Below, piece after piece: positions 8,967 through 16,119 of a stretch of 64,000 nucleotides of DNA (positions within the stretch are counted from its first letter, which is position 1; each line of letters begins with the position of its first letter). The translations under genes were made by a program, and so were the position numbers. The notes below the pieces were generated by a model that made no database searches, had not been told where the DNA came from, and saw only the letters and a program-made list of their open reading frames with translations. Source of the DNA: Salegentibacter flavus (lineage in GTDB: Bacteria; Bacteroidota; Bacteroidia; Flavobacteriales; Flavobacteriaceae); NCBI RefSeq assembly GCF_900115145.1, contig NZ_FOVL01000009.1, forward strand, positions 1-64,000, read 5' to 3'.

Positions 8967-9355
8967 GTATTAATTATTCTTTTATAAGTATAAGTAAGAG
9001 AAGGCTGACCAAAATTAATCAACATTCCTAATTCTTTCTTGGTGGCGGTTAAATAATTCTTAAGCTGAGAATAAAATAAAACAGGTACATACGAAACTGC
9101 TTTAATTTCTAAAATGATTTTATCAAAACAAATAAAATCAGCTCGGTAATATTTGTTCATTTTTTCATTATCGTAATAAATCTCTAACTTTTCCTGGCGC
9201 TTAAACGGAATGGACGATTTCATGAATTCTTTCTCCAAAGCTTCTTCATATACTGCTTCAAGAAATCCCGGACCCAATGCTCGATGAACTTTCATACAAG
9301 CCCCTATGATCTGATAGCTTTCTTCTTTAAACAATATTTTGTTATCGGACTCCAT
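8951..9355 (-). CDS. GxxExxY protein
   Basis: A 134-residue protein of the GxxExxY family. The naming motif is GPGFLEAVYEEAL (about residues 28-40); the family's E-x-K-like core appears as IILEIKAVS after a FICFDK strand. The fold is thought to resemble PD-(D/E)XK nucleases, but the family's function is not established. It is inserted between cysD and cysN, which normally touch or overlap, and both flanks carry the same short repeat. Its C-terminal residues QNSR and the TAA at 8951-8953 are encoded by the repeat. A role in sulfation is unlikely; a mobile or repeat-associated accessory gene is a better guess. Confidence 0.85.
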   Translation of the reverse strand: MESDNKILFKEESYQIIGACMKVHRALGPGFLEAVYEEALEKEFMKSSIPFKRQEKLEIYYDNEKMNKYYRADFICFDKIILEIKAVSYVPVLFYSQLKNYLTATKKELGMLINFGQPSLTYTYKRIINTQNSR

Positions 9356-9364
9356 TAGTAAAAA

Positions 9365-9440
9365 TTCGCTTATAATTCGAGAAAATTGGTGTGAAAACCA
9401 TTCGCGTCAATTCGTTAAAAATTCGCGTTAATTCGCATCA
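9365..9440. repeat. ATTCGCGTTAATTCG-type repeat array between cysD and GxxExxY gene
   Basis: Several imperfect units of about 10 bp follow one another: ATTCGCGTCA, ATTCGTTAAA, ATTCGCGTTA, ATTCGCATCA, with a further degenerate part near 9365-9385. The array starts at the stop codon of cysD and ends just before the GxxExxY start codon, so it fills the whole junction. Confidence 0.75.
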
Positions 9441-10343
9441 AAAATACCCTTGTTTCTTACGATCCTCCATCGCCGTTTCACTCCTCTTATCGTCAGAGCG
9501 ATCCCCTCTTTCTGTCTTCCGCATTGCAGAAACTTCCAGTACAATCTTTTCAAGCGTATCGGCATCTGATTCTATTCCCCCGGTGATGGTGATATCTCCC
9601 AGAGTTCTGAAACGAATCTTCTTCTTCTCGACTTTTTCGCCTTCTTCAAGTTTAAGGTATTCCGATATGGGAATCCAGGAATTGCTTCTAAAGACCACTT
9701 CTCTTTCATGGGCAAAATACAAAGAAGGTATACTGATATTCTCCCGCTTGATATAATTCCACACATCCATTTCGGTCCAGTTACTTATTGGAAAGGCTCT
9801 GAAATGTTCTCCTTCAAAATGTTTTCCGTTTAAAAGGTTCCACAACTCCGGACGTTGATTTTTAGGATCCCACTGTCCGAAATCGTCACGATGACTAAAA
9901 AAGCGTTCTTTAGCCCGTGCTTTCTCTTCATCCCTTCTTCCACCACCAATAGCACAATCGACTTTATTTGTCTCAATAGCATCAAGCAAAGTCGTAATTT
10001 GTAAAGCATTTCGGGTGGCGTTTTTACCTTTTTCTTCAGCTACACGCCCCTGGTCAATAGATTCCTGAACAGAACCAACGATGAGTTTCACTCCGAGACT
10101 TTCCACAAGATCATCTCTGAACTTTATAGTCTCCGGAAAATTATGTCCGGTATCCACGTGCATTAAAGCAAAGGGGATCTTACTCGGATAAAAAGCTTTT
10201 TTCGCCAGATGGGTAACCAAAATAGAGTCTTTCCCACCTGAAAACAGGATAACGGGATTCTCAAATTGGGCCCAAACCTCTCTTAAAATATAGATCGCTT
10301 CCGATTCTAATTCGTCTAAATAATTTAAATAATACTTGCTCAT
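9438..10343 (-). CDS. cysD: Sulfate adenylyltransferase small subunit CysD
   Basis: A 301-residue PP-loop ATP pyrophosphatase, the catalytic subunit of ATP sulfurylase. The PP-loop LFSGGKDS is at residues 33-40. The following HVDTGHNFPETIKFRD, the GGGRRDEEKARAKER stretch and the late FRTLGD motif are all family-typical. It makes APS together with CysN and passes it to CysC, whose gene overlaps by 4 nt upstream. The length is standard. The gene ends in GYF with its stop against a repeat array at 9365-9440. Confidence 0.94.
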   Translation of the reverse strand: MSKYYLNYLDELESEAIYILREVWAQFENPVILFSGGKDSILVTHLAKKAFYPSKIPFALMHVDTGHNFPETIKFRDDLVESLGVKLIVGSVQESIDQGRVAEEKGKNATRNALQITTLLDAIETNKVDCAIGGGRRDEEKARAKERFFSHRDDFGQWDPKNQRPELWNLLNGKHFEGEHFRAFPISNWTEMDVWNYIKRENISIPSLYFAHEREVVFRSNSWIPISEYLKLEEGEKVEKKKIRFRTLGDITITGGIESDADTLEKIVLEVSAMRKTERGDRSDDKRSETAMEDRKKQGYF

Positions 10344-10939
10344 TGTACTGAAATTTTCAGTTTATCTTGAAGGTGTAAAACTATTCTTTTTATTGCTTCT
10401 TCCAAATTCTCCGATTCTGTTTTTATCTCTAAATCAGGGTTTTCGGGGTTTTCATAAGGCGCATCAATTCCTGTAAAATTCTTAATCTCCCCGGCCCTGG
10501 CTTTTTTATAAAGTCCTTTTACGTCACGGCGCTCACATTCTTCCAGGGAAGTATTGACAAAAACCTCTATAAAATCTTCTTCACCTATGATTTCTTTTAT
10601 CAGCTCCCTGTCTTTTTTCAGCGGAGAAATAAAAGAGGCAATCACCACCGCGCCCGATTCAACAAAGAGTTTAGCTACTTCCGCGATTCTGCGGAGGTTT
10701 TCCTGTCGGTCTTCAGCCGTGAATCCCAAATTATTATTCAGGCCTTTCCGGATGTTATCTCCATCCAGAGAAAAAGTTTTAATTCCTTGTTCATATAATT
10801 CATGTTCCACCTGGTTGGCTATCGTCGATTTTCCGGAGCCTGAAAGACCAGTAAACCAGACTACAAAAGAGGTATGGCCATTTTGTTTATTTCTTTCCGT
10901 TTTTGATATATGAAACTCATGAGGAATTATGTTCTCCAT
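10340..10939 (-). CDS. cysC: Adenylylsulfate kinase CysC
   Basis: A 199-residue P-loop kinase that phosphorylates APS to PAPS. The Walker A sequence GLSGSGKST is at residues 31-39, SLDGDNIRKGLNNNLGF carries the APS-binding region, and FVNTSLEECERRDVKGLYKKAR the conserved lid. It is encoded between the DUF2061 gene (19-nt gap) and cysD (4-nt overlap). Making PAPS without any PAPS reductase or sulfite reductase gene nearby suggests a role in sulfating carbohydrate rather than in sulfur assimilation. Confidence 0.94.
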   Translation of the reverse strand: MENIIPHEFHISKTERNKQNGHTSFVVWFTGLSGSGKSTIANQVEHELYEQGIKTFSLDGDNIRKGLNNNLGFTAEDRQENLRRIAEVAKLFVESGAVVIASFISPLKKDRELIKEIIGEEDFIEVFVNTSLEECERRDVKGLYKKARAGEIKNFTGIDAPYENPENPDLEIKTESENLEEAIKRIVLHLQDKLKISVQ

Positions 10940-10958
10940 TTTTAAATTTTTATATTTA

Positions 10959-11399
10959 CTATGCTTGCTGTTCTTTAATTCTTTTTCTTCTTTGTTTCAG
11001 TCCGAAATCAATTTTATACCAGGCTCTTTCATGCAGGTAATACAAGATCATTTTGGTAACGACCTCTGCACCGCCCACCTTTAAACCTATCATAGGATCA
11101 CCGGAAATTACCCAGGCCAATATCATAGTGTCGATTGTACCAACCACTCTCCAGGTGATGGTTTTGGCAAGATGGCGTTTCTTGCTATCGCCATCTTTGG
11201 TGATACCCGCTCTTATTTTGAACCAAACTCTTTCGTGCAAATAGTAAAGCAGCATTTTAGTAACTACTTCTGCAAAACCAATTTGCAAGCCGGTATAAGG
11301 ATCTCCCGAGATCAACCAAGCCAGTAAAATAGTATCTAGGGTACCTATAAACCTCCAGGTAATACTTTTGGCGATATGTCGTTTATAGGACTTAGCCAA
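10959..11399 (-). CDS. Tandem DUF2061 membrane protein
   Basis: A 146-residue protein made of two copies of the roughly 55-residue DUF2061 domain. Repeat 1 has KRHIAKSITWRFIGTLDT and repeat 2 KKRHLAKTITWRVVGTIDT, each followed by a hydrophobic LAWxISGDP segment and VVTKMxLYYLHERxW. The segments suggest up to four membrane helices with basic ends. The function of DUF2061 is not known. The gene overlaps cysQ by 8 nt and lies 19 nt before cysC, so it is embedded in the PAPS operon and may help sulfate entry, PAP/PAPS handling or sulfotransfer at the membrane; that is inference. Confidence 0.85.
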   Translation of the reverse strand: MAKSYKRHIAKSITWRFIGTLDTILLAWLISGDPYTGLQIGFAEVVTKMLLYYLHERVWFKIRAGITKDGDSKKRHLAKTITWRVVGTIDTMILAWVISGDPMIGLKVGGAEVVTKMILYYLHERAWYKIDFGLKQRRKRIKEQQA

Positions 11400-12192
11400 G
11401 ATTGGACACTAAAAAGTAATTATTCAATAGGTTTTCTCTGTTATATCTCATAGAGGAACCGGTATTCTTGTCTATTACTTTTAATCCAACAGCTTCACAA
11501 ATCGCCTGTCCGGCAGCGGTATCCCATTCCATGGTCGGCGCAAATCTGGGATAAACATCAGCCTCCCCTTCTGCAACAAGACAGAATTTCAAAGAGCTGC
11601 CTTTGGAAACAATCTCTACTTCTTTGTTGTATTTACTCTTAAGCTCATCTATATAATCCAGGGTATCCTGATTCATATGAGAACGACTCCCCACCACTTT
11701 TATTTTTTCTCCAACTTTGGATGGTTCGATCGCCTTAAATTCTGAGATTTCAGCCTCAAAGTCTTTCCCATCAGGAATAGTACCTTTCAGACTTTTTTGC
11801 TCCAGAACATCTCCAAAATAAAGTTCATTTTTTGCAGGCACATAGATAACTCCAAAAACGGGTTGGTTTTCCTTTACCAGAGCTATATTAACCGTGAATT
11901 CTCCATTTTTTTTGATGAATTCCTTTGTTCCATCTAACGGATCCACGATCCAGCACTCTTTCCAGTTTTTTCTTTCTAAAAAATCCAGCTGCTTATTCTC
12001 CTCGCTAATAATAGGAATACCGGTTGGAACAAGGTGCTCATTTATAATATCATTGGCTTTTTTATCAGCTATGGTAAGCGGAGAATCATCTTCTTTATTC
12101 TCAACTTGAAAATCTTCATTTTCATAGATCTCCATGATCTTCTTCCCACCTTCGATAGCCGCCTTGATTGTTGTTTTATATATTTCTTTCAT
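11392..12192 (-). CDS. cysQ: 3'(2'),5'-bisphosphate nucleotidase CysQ
   Basis: A 266-residue member of the inositol monophosphatase superfamily that hydrolyses PAP, the by-product of sulfotransferases, to AMP. The metal-binding residues are visible: SEEN at 63-66 and the signature WIVDPLDGTKEF at 81-92, with a later WDTAAGQAI. It is the first gene of the PAPS operon and overlaps the DUF2061 gene by 8 nt. Co-transcription with cysC, cysD, cysN and a sulfotransferase gives a complete PAPS make-use-recycle set. The 5' flank (12193-12235) is short and followed by an octamer-repeat array. Confidence 0.93.
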   Translation of the reverse strand: MKEIYKTTIKAAIEGGKKIMEIYENEDFQVENKEDDSPLTIADKKANDIINEHLVPTGIPIISEENKQLDFLERKNWKECWIVDPLDGTKEFIKKNGEFTVNIALVKENQPVFGVIYVPAKNELYFGDVLEQKSLKGTIPDGKDFEAEISEFKAIEPSKVGEKIKVVGSRSHMNQDTLDYIDELKSKYNKEVEIVSKGSSLKFCLVAEGEADVYPRFAPTMEWDTAAGQAICEAVGLKVIDKNTGSSMRYNRENLLNNYFLVSNLG

Positions 12193-12235
12193 TTACACAT
12201 TTTTGTAAATCCACAAATTCATTAAAAAATCTAAG

Positions 12236-12323
12236 CTTCCCCAAGTCTCTTCTTCTCCAAGTCACCTCTTCCCCAAGTCTCCCTTTCTCCAGGTTAACAA
12301 CATCACTTCGTCACAACTAATCT
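12236..12323. repeat. 8-bp-period degenerate tandem repeat (array A), ugd-cysQ junction
   Basis: From 12236 the plus strand falls into consecutive 8-mers: cttcccca, agtctctt, cttctcca, agtcacct, cttcccca, agtctccc, tttctcca, ggttaaca, acatcact, tcgtcaca, actaatct. The early part also has a 16-bp period. The array fills most of the 129-nt gap between ugd and cysQ and reaches the ugd stop codon (12322-12324). Confidence 0.8.
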
Positions 12324-13716
12324 AACTCCCTATTGCATAAAACTCAAAGCCAATCTCTTCCTTTGTCTTTCTTTCCAATAACCTTCTTCCATCGAAAAGA
12401 AATGCCGGTTTAAGCATCTCCTCATAGATCTTCTTCCAGTCTAGTGCTATAAACTCATCCCATTCCGTTAAAACCGCAACGGCATGAGCGTCTTTGGTTG
12501 CTTCATAAGGAGTGTTCACCACTTTAACTCTGGCGCGGTTTTCTTCTGAAGACCGGGTGTTTAAATAATCCAGATCGGCATAGATCTGTTCGGTTTTAAC
12601 TTTTGGATCATAAACCACGATCTCTGCCTGTTCGTTCAATAAGTAATCGGCAACATATATCGCAGCCGATTCCCGGGTATCGTTCGTGTCTTTCTTAAAT
12701 GCCCAGCCTAATAAAGCGATCTTCTTTCCTGATACCGTATTGAACAAAGTCTGTACGATCTTAGCAGCAAATCTTCTCTTTTGATGATCATTCATCAGGA
12801 TCACCTGCTCCCAGTAATCGGCTACCTCATTTAATCCAAAAGATTTTGAGATATAAACCAGGTTTAAAATGTCCTTTTGAAAACAAGAACCTCCAAAACC
12901 TACTGAGGATTTTAAGAATTTAGGTCCTATTCTGGAGTCCATTCCTACAGCTTTAGCTACCTCATTAACATCGGCTCCGGTTTTCTCGCATAATTCACTC
13001 ATCGCGTTTATACTGGAGACCCGTTGTGCTAGAAATGCATTGGCGGTTAGTTTGGATAATTCAGATGACCAAACGTTAGTAGTAAGTAATCTTTCTCTGG
13101 GAACCCAATGGGCATAAACATCTACCAAAGCTTCCACAGCTTCTTTCCCTTCAGGTGTATCTATATCCCCGCCAATCAAAACCCTGTCAGGGTTCATCAG
13201 GTCGTCTACCGCAGTTCCTTCAGCTAAAAATTCAGGATTGGATAGAATTTGATAATTCACCCCGTTCCCGGTATTATCCAGGATATTCTTTAAGGCTTCT
13301 GCCGTACGTACCGGTAGGGTGGATTTTTCAACTACAATTTTATCGTTTTTAGAAACCCTGGCAATTTGTCGGGCACAAAGCTCGATATATTTTAAATCGG
13401 CAGCCATTCCTTTCCCTATTCCATAGGTTTTGGTAGGGGTATTCACCGATATAAAGATCATATCTGCCTTATCAATAGCAGCATCAACATCGGTAGAAAA
13501 GAAAAGGTTTCTGCCTCTGGCCTCTTTTACCACAGCCGATAGGCCGGGTTCATATATCGGAATGTTCTCTACGTCCTCATCATTCCAGGCCGCGATTCTT
13601 TCCTTATTTATATCTACAACTGTAACATCAATCTCAGGGCATTTCTGAGCGATAACGGCCATCGTTGGCCCTCCTACGTATCCTGCTCCTATACAGCAAA
13701 TGTTCTTGATTTTCAT
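12322..13716 (-). CDS. ugd: UDP-glucose 6-dehydrogenase (eukaryote-like type)
   Basis: A 464-residue NAD-dependent dehydrogenase oxidising UDP-glucose to UDP-glucuronate. The Rossmann motif is [11 protein letters not shown] (8-17); the catalytic cysteine is C278 in [23 protein letters not shown] and [16 protein letters not shown] are conserved. The length and the [12 protein letters not shown] version of the first motif resemble animal/plant-type UGDH rather than the shorter bacterial Ugd. Its start codon follows an octamer array by 2 nt, so the untranslated leader is largely repeat. UDP-GlcA would feed the polysaccharide directly or give UDP-xylose by decarboxylation, though no decarboxylase is seen here. 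Confidence 0.92.
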   Translation of the reverse strand: MKIKNICCIGAGYVGGPTMAVIAQKCPEIDVTVVDINKERIAAWNDEDVENIPIYEPGLSAVVKEARGRNLFFSTDVDAAIDKADMIFISVNTPTKTYGIGKGMAADLKYIELCARQIARVSKNDKIVVEKSTLPVRTAEALKNILDNTGNGVNYQILSNPEFLAEGTAVDDLMNPDRVLIGGDIDTPEGKEAVEALVDVYAHWVPRERLLTTNVWSSELSKLTANAFLAQRVSSINAMSELCEKTGADVNEVAKAVGMDSRIGPKFLKSSVGFGGSCFQKDILNLVYISKSFGLNEVADYWEQVILMNDHQKRRFAAKIVQTLFNTVSGKKIALLGWAFKKDTNDTRESAAIYVADYLLNEQAEIVVYDPKVKTEQIYADLDYLNTRSSEENRARVKVVNTPYEATKDAHAVAVLTEWDEFIALDWKKIYEEMLKPAFLFDGRRLLERKTKEEIGFEFYAIGS

Positions 13717-13718
13717 TA

Positions 13719-13766
13719 TTCGTTAGTTCGTTAGTTCGTGAATTGGTTAATTGGTTAATTGGTTAG
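13719..13766. repeat. 8-bp-period tandem repeat (array B), six units directly before ugd
   Basis: Six consecutive octamers on the plus strand: ttcgttag, ttcgttag, ttcgtgaa, ttggttaa, ttggttaa, ttggttag. The array ends 2 nt from the ugd start codon and occupies most of the gap to the four-helix-bundle gene. Confidence 0.9.
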
Positions 13767-13798
13767 AAATCCGAATTGCTATTTAGAATTAACCATAA

Positions 13799-14170
13799 TT
13801 ATTCACTATTTCTATTCCTCAAATATTTGATATATCCATTTGTCAGCCTGAGGCATGATTCTACTCGTTCTCGGAGCGACTTTAAAACCTCCTCAGAGAT
13901 GTAGTTACAATCCTTTGCCTCAATACCATGGACCAATACCTCAGCTACCGATCCTCTCGCATTTAAAAGAAATTTAATATTCTCTTTATAATGATATCTT
14001 CCCCATCCTTCTGCAATGTTGGCAGTACCGGATCTCGCAGCTCTCAATAGCTGAGAATACAATTCAAAACGTTCAGTTTTCGGTAAATTAGTTAATATTT
14101 CCTTTTTTACATAAAGCTCTAAATCATAGCAAGCCTTCCAACAATCAAGATCCTCGAAATTTGTAGCCAT
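13799..14170 (-). CDS. Four-helix-bundle protein, S23 / rRNA intervening-sequence type
   Basis: A 123-residue all-alpha protein. The conserved family blocks are LDCWKACYDLELYVKKEI near the start, LLRAARSGTANIAEGWGR in the middle and ARGSVAEVLVH later, with the usual QLLRAA...S...NIAEG pattern of S23-type proteins. The family was first noticed inside 23S rRNA intervening sequences, but most members are stand-alone; function is unknown. Here it lies between the WbpO/TviB-like gene and ugd, with octamer arrays on both sides. A broken relative is at 15692-16027. It probably has no direct role in sugar metabolism. Confidence 0.8.
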   Translation of the reverse strand: MATNFEDLDCWKACYDLELYVKKEILTNLPKTERFELYSQLLRAARSGTANIAEGWGRYHYKENIKFLLNARGSVAEVLVHGIEAKDCNYISEEVLKSLRERVESCLRLTNGYIKYLRNRNSE

Positions 14171-14180
14171 ATCTAAAAGT

Positions 14181-14276
14181 TTACCTAATTAACCAATCCC
14201 TAATCCCCAATTAACTAATTCACCATTCCCTAATCACAGCGTCACATCGTCACTCCATCACAAGGTCACAGCTTCA
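14181..14276. repeat. 8-bp-period tandem repeat (array C), twelve units
   Basis: From 14181 the plus strand divides into twelve octamers, from ttacctaa, ttaaccaa, tccctaat, ccccaatt, aactaatt through cctaatca to cagcgtca, catcgtca, ctccatca, caaggtca, cagcttca. The array fills the junction between the four-helix-bundle gene and the nucleotide-sugar dehydrogenase and contains that dehydrogenase's TGA stop (14274-14276). Confidence 0.85.
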
Positions 14277-15626
14277 CAACTTTTTATCACACCTATCTCC
14301 CAACACTCCCTTCACATCATAAACAACAGTACTTCCATTCTTCAGTTGTTCCAGATCGAGATCTAAGAACTCTTTATGAGCCACTGCTAAAACAACGGCG
14401 TCATAATTTTCCTTTGGAAGTTCTTTTAGCGTTTCGAGTCCATATTCATGTCTTACTTCATCCGGATTCGCAAGCGGATCATAGATAGTAACATTTGTCC
14501 CGTATTCCTTGAGGTTTTTGATCACATCTACCACTTTAGTGTTTCTTACATCCGGACAATTTTCCTTAAAGGTAATTCCCAGCACCAGAATACTGGAGTT
14601 TTTAACCTTCTGGTCATTTTGCAGCATTAGCTTCACAACTTCAGAAGCTACATATTGTCCCATTGAATCATTCATTCTCCTACCAGCAAGGATAATCTCC
14701 GGGTGGTATCCAATCTCCTGGGCTTTCTGAGCGAGATAATATGGGTCCACCCCTATACAGTGTCCCCCAACCAAACCTGGCTTGAAGGGCAGAAAGTTCC
14801 ATTTGGTACCTGCCGCTTCCAATACATCCTGGGTGTCAATCCCCATCATATTGAAGATCTTGGCAAGCTCATTCACAAAGGCGATATTGATATCCCGTTG
14901 AGAATTCTCTATAACTTTGGCTGCTTCCGCTACTTTAATTGTCGGTGCTAAATGTGTTCCCGCGGTTATTACTTCCGCATAAAGCTCATCCACCTTTTTT
15001 CCTATTTCCGGAGTTGAACCTGCAGTAACCTTCAGGATTTTCTCTACGGTATGTTCCTTATCTCCCGGGTTGATTCTTTCCGGAGAATAGCCCACGAAGA
15101 AATCCTCATTAAATTTCATGTCACTGGCTCTTTCCAGAACCGGCACACATTCATCCTCGGTTACTCCGGGGTACACCGTAGATTCATAGATCACGATATC
15201 TCCTTTCTTAAGAACCTTTCCAACAGTCTCACTGGATTTGTAAAGCGGAGTAAGGTCCGGACGGTTATTTTTATCTACAGGAGTAGGAACGGTAATGATG
15301 TAATAATTACAGTCTTTTATGTCTTCCAGATCTGCGCTACAGAAAAGCCCGATTTGATTTCCACTTTCCATTCTCCACTCTCCACTATTATCTACTAATG
15401 CCGACTGCAAAACTTCATCTTCCACTTCCAGGGTAGAATCATGACCTGCCATCAATTCCTTAACCCGACCTTGATTGATATCAAATCCAACTACAGGATA
15501 TTTAGTGGCAAAAAGTCTTGCCAACGGTAATCCTACATATCCTAAGCCTATAACGGCTATTCGGGGCGATGGCGAAGAGGCGGCAAGGGGATTGGGAGAC
15601 TGAGATGTATTTTCTTCGTTGTTCAT
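14274..15626 (-). CDS. UDP-N-acetylhexosamine 6-dehydrogenase (WbpO/TviB-like)
   Basis: A 450-residue nucleotide-sugar dehydrogenase, expected to oxidise UDP-GalNAc or UDP-GlcNAc to the uronate. [15 protein letters not shown] (22-36) is the NAD site, [16 protein letters not shown] is typical of the TviB/WbpO branch, and C290 in [12 protein letters not shown] is catalytic. Pairing with the epimerase at 16112-17110 suggests UDP-GlcNAc to UDP-GalNAc to UDP-GalNAcA. Two segments look foreign: an N-terminal Ser/Pro/Ala stretch (about 9-21) encoded by an octamer array, and residues 81-90 ([10 protein letters not shown]) encoded by a 7-bp tandem repeat. Both lie outside the catalytic core, so activity may be retained. 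Its stop codon is in array C. Confidence 0.88.
   Translation of the reverse strand: MNNEENTSQSPNPLAASSPSPRIAVIGLGYVGLPLARLFATKYPVVGFDINQGRVKELMAGHDSTLEVEDEVLQSALVDNSGEWRMESGNQIGLFCSADLEDIKDCNYYIITVPTPVDKNNRPDLTPLYKSSETVGKVLKKGDIVIYESTVYPGVTEDECVPVLERASDMKFNEDFFVGYSPERINPGDKEHTVEKILKVTAGSTPEIGKKVDELYAEVITAGTHLAPTIKVAEAAKVIENSQRDINIAFVNELAKIFNMMGIDTQDVLEAAGTKWNFLPFKPGLVGGHCIGVDPYYLAQKAQEIGYHPEIILAGRRMNDSMGQYVASEVVKLMLQNDQKVKNSSILVLGITFKENCPDVRNTKVVDVIKNLKEYGTNVTIYDPLANPDEVRHEYGLETLKELPKENYDAVVLAVAHKEFLDLDLEQLKNGSTVVYDVKGVLGDRCDKKL
15358..15385. repeat. 7-bp tandem repeat inside a coding region
   Basis: Four consecutive heptamers on the plus strand, tttccac, tttccat, tctccac, tctccac, lie within the WbpO/TviB-like gene and encode its residues 81-90. 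The flanking sequence is normal family sequence, so the repeat appears to have been placed in a surface loop without breaking the frame. Confidence 0.75.
15563..15602. repeat. 8-bp-period repeat (array E) encoding an N-terminal extension
   Basis: Five octamers on the plus strand: ggggcgat, ggcgaaga, ggcggcaa, ggggattg, ggagactg. They encode residues 9-21 of the WbpO/TviB-like dehydrogenase, the low-complexity Ser/Pro/Ala segment just before its Rossmann fold. Confidence 0.75.
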
Positions 15627-15691
15627 TTTTATATTTTACTTTAAACGCTGATTTATAAAGTCCATTTCGATGGGTTAATTCTCATATTAAC

Positions 15692-16027
15692 CTACATTCC
15701 TAAAATGGAATCATATTTATCATAAATTAGTTTATGTTGTTCTTGATCAATATATTCGCAGGCAAGGGCATAATCCAGCCAAACCTGAGTTTCGGCGGCT
15801 TAGCCTTCACAATCAACTAATTTGGACACAAAAGATTTCGGATACTTTCGCTTCCTCCAGGCTTCAGCTAAATTACCAGAGACGGATCTTGACGATCTTC
15901 GTATTTGGTCGATTATTGAATATTTTTCTTCCTTACGAAATAATTTTGAGAGCCTAAAAACATCCATCCCTGCTTCAAAAGACAGCTGATATACCCTTAA
16001 ATCTTTATGAGTTTCTATTTTGGCCAT
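15692..16027 (-). pseudogene. Four-helix-bundle (S23-type) gene interrupted by a nonsense codon
   Basis: The minus-strand frame from ATG 16027 encodes MAKIETHKDLRVYQLSFEAG and a typical IIDQIRRSSRSVSGNLAEAW block, then KSFVSKLVDCEG, and meets TAA at 15800-15802. Past that stop the same frame continues as AAETQVWLDYALACEYIDQ and ends at TAG 15692-15694, giving 111 codons with one internal stop. AAETQVWLDYA is a conserved family block, so a single GAA-to-TAA change explains the break. The remaining 75 residues lack the last helices. It lies between the WbpP-like and WbpO-like genes, next to octamer array D. Readthrough or a sequencing error are alternatives. Confidence 0.8.
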
Positions 16028-16063
16028 GATTTAATATTTTTTCAAAATCCATATTTTAAAAAT

Positions 16064-16119
16064 CTCCATCTCTCCTGTTCCCCTCTTCTCCAAGTCTCCT
16101 TTTCCCCAAGTCTATCTCA
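16064..16119. repeat. 8-bp-period tandem repeat (array D)
   Basis: Consecutive octamers on the plus strand: ctccatct, ctcctgtt, cccctctt, ctccaagt, ctcctttt, ccccaagt, ctatctca. The array lies between the broken four-helix-bundle gene and the epimerase, directly after (and partly over) the epimerase stop at 16112-16114. Its ctccaagt/ccccaagt units match those of array A. Confidence 0.8.

Noticed and set aside
12236-16119. Possible CRISPR arrays or phage remnants because of repeated short units
   Set aside because: Units are 8 bp and contiguous with no spacers, and no cas genes are near.
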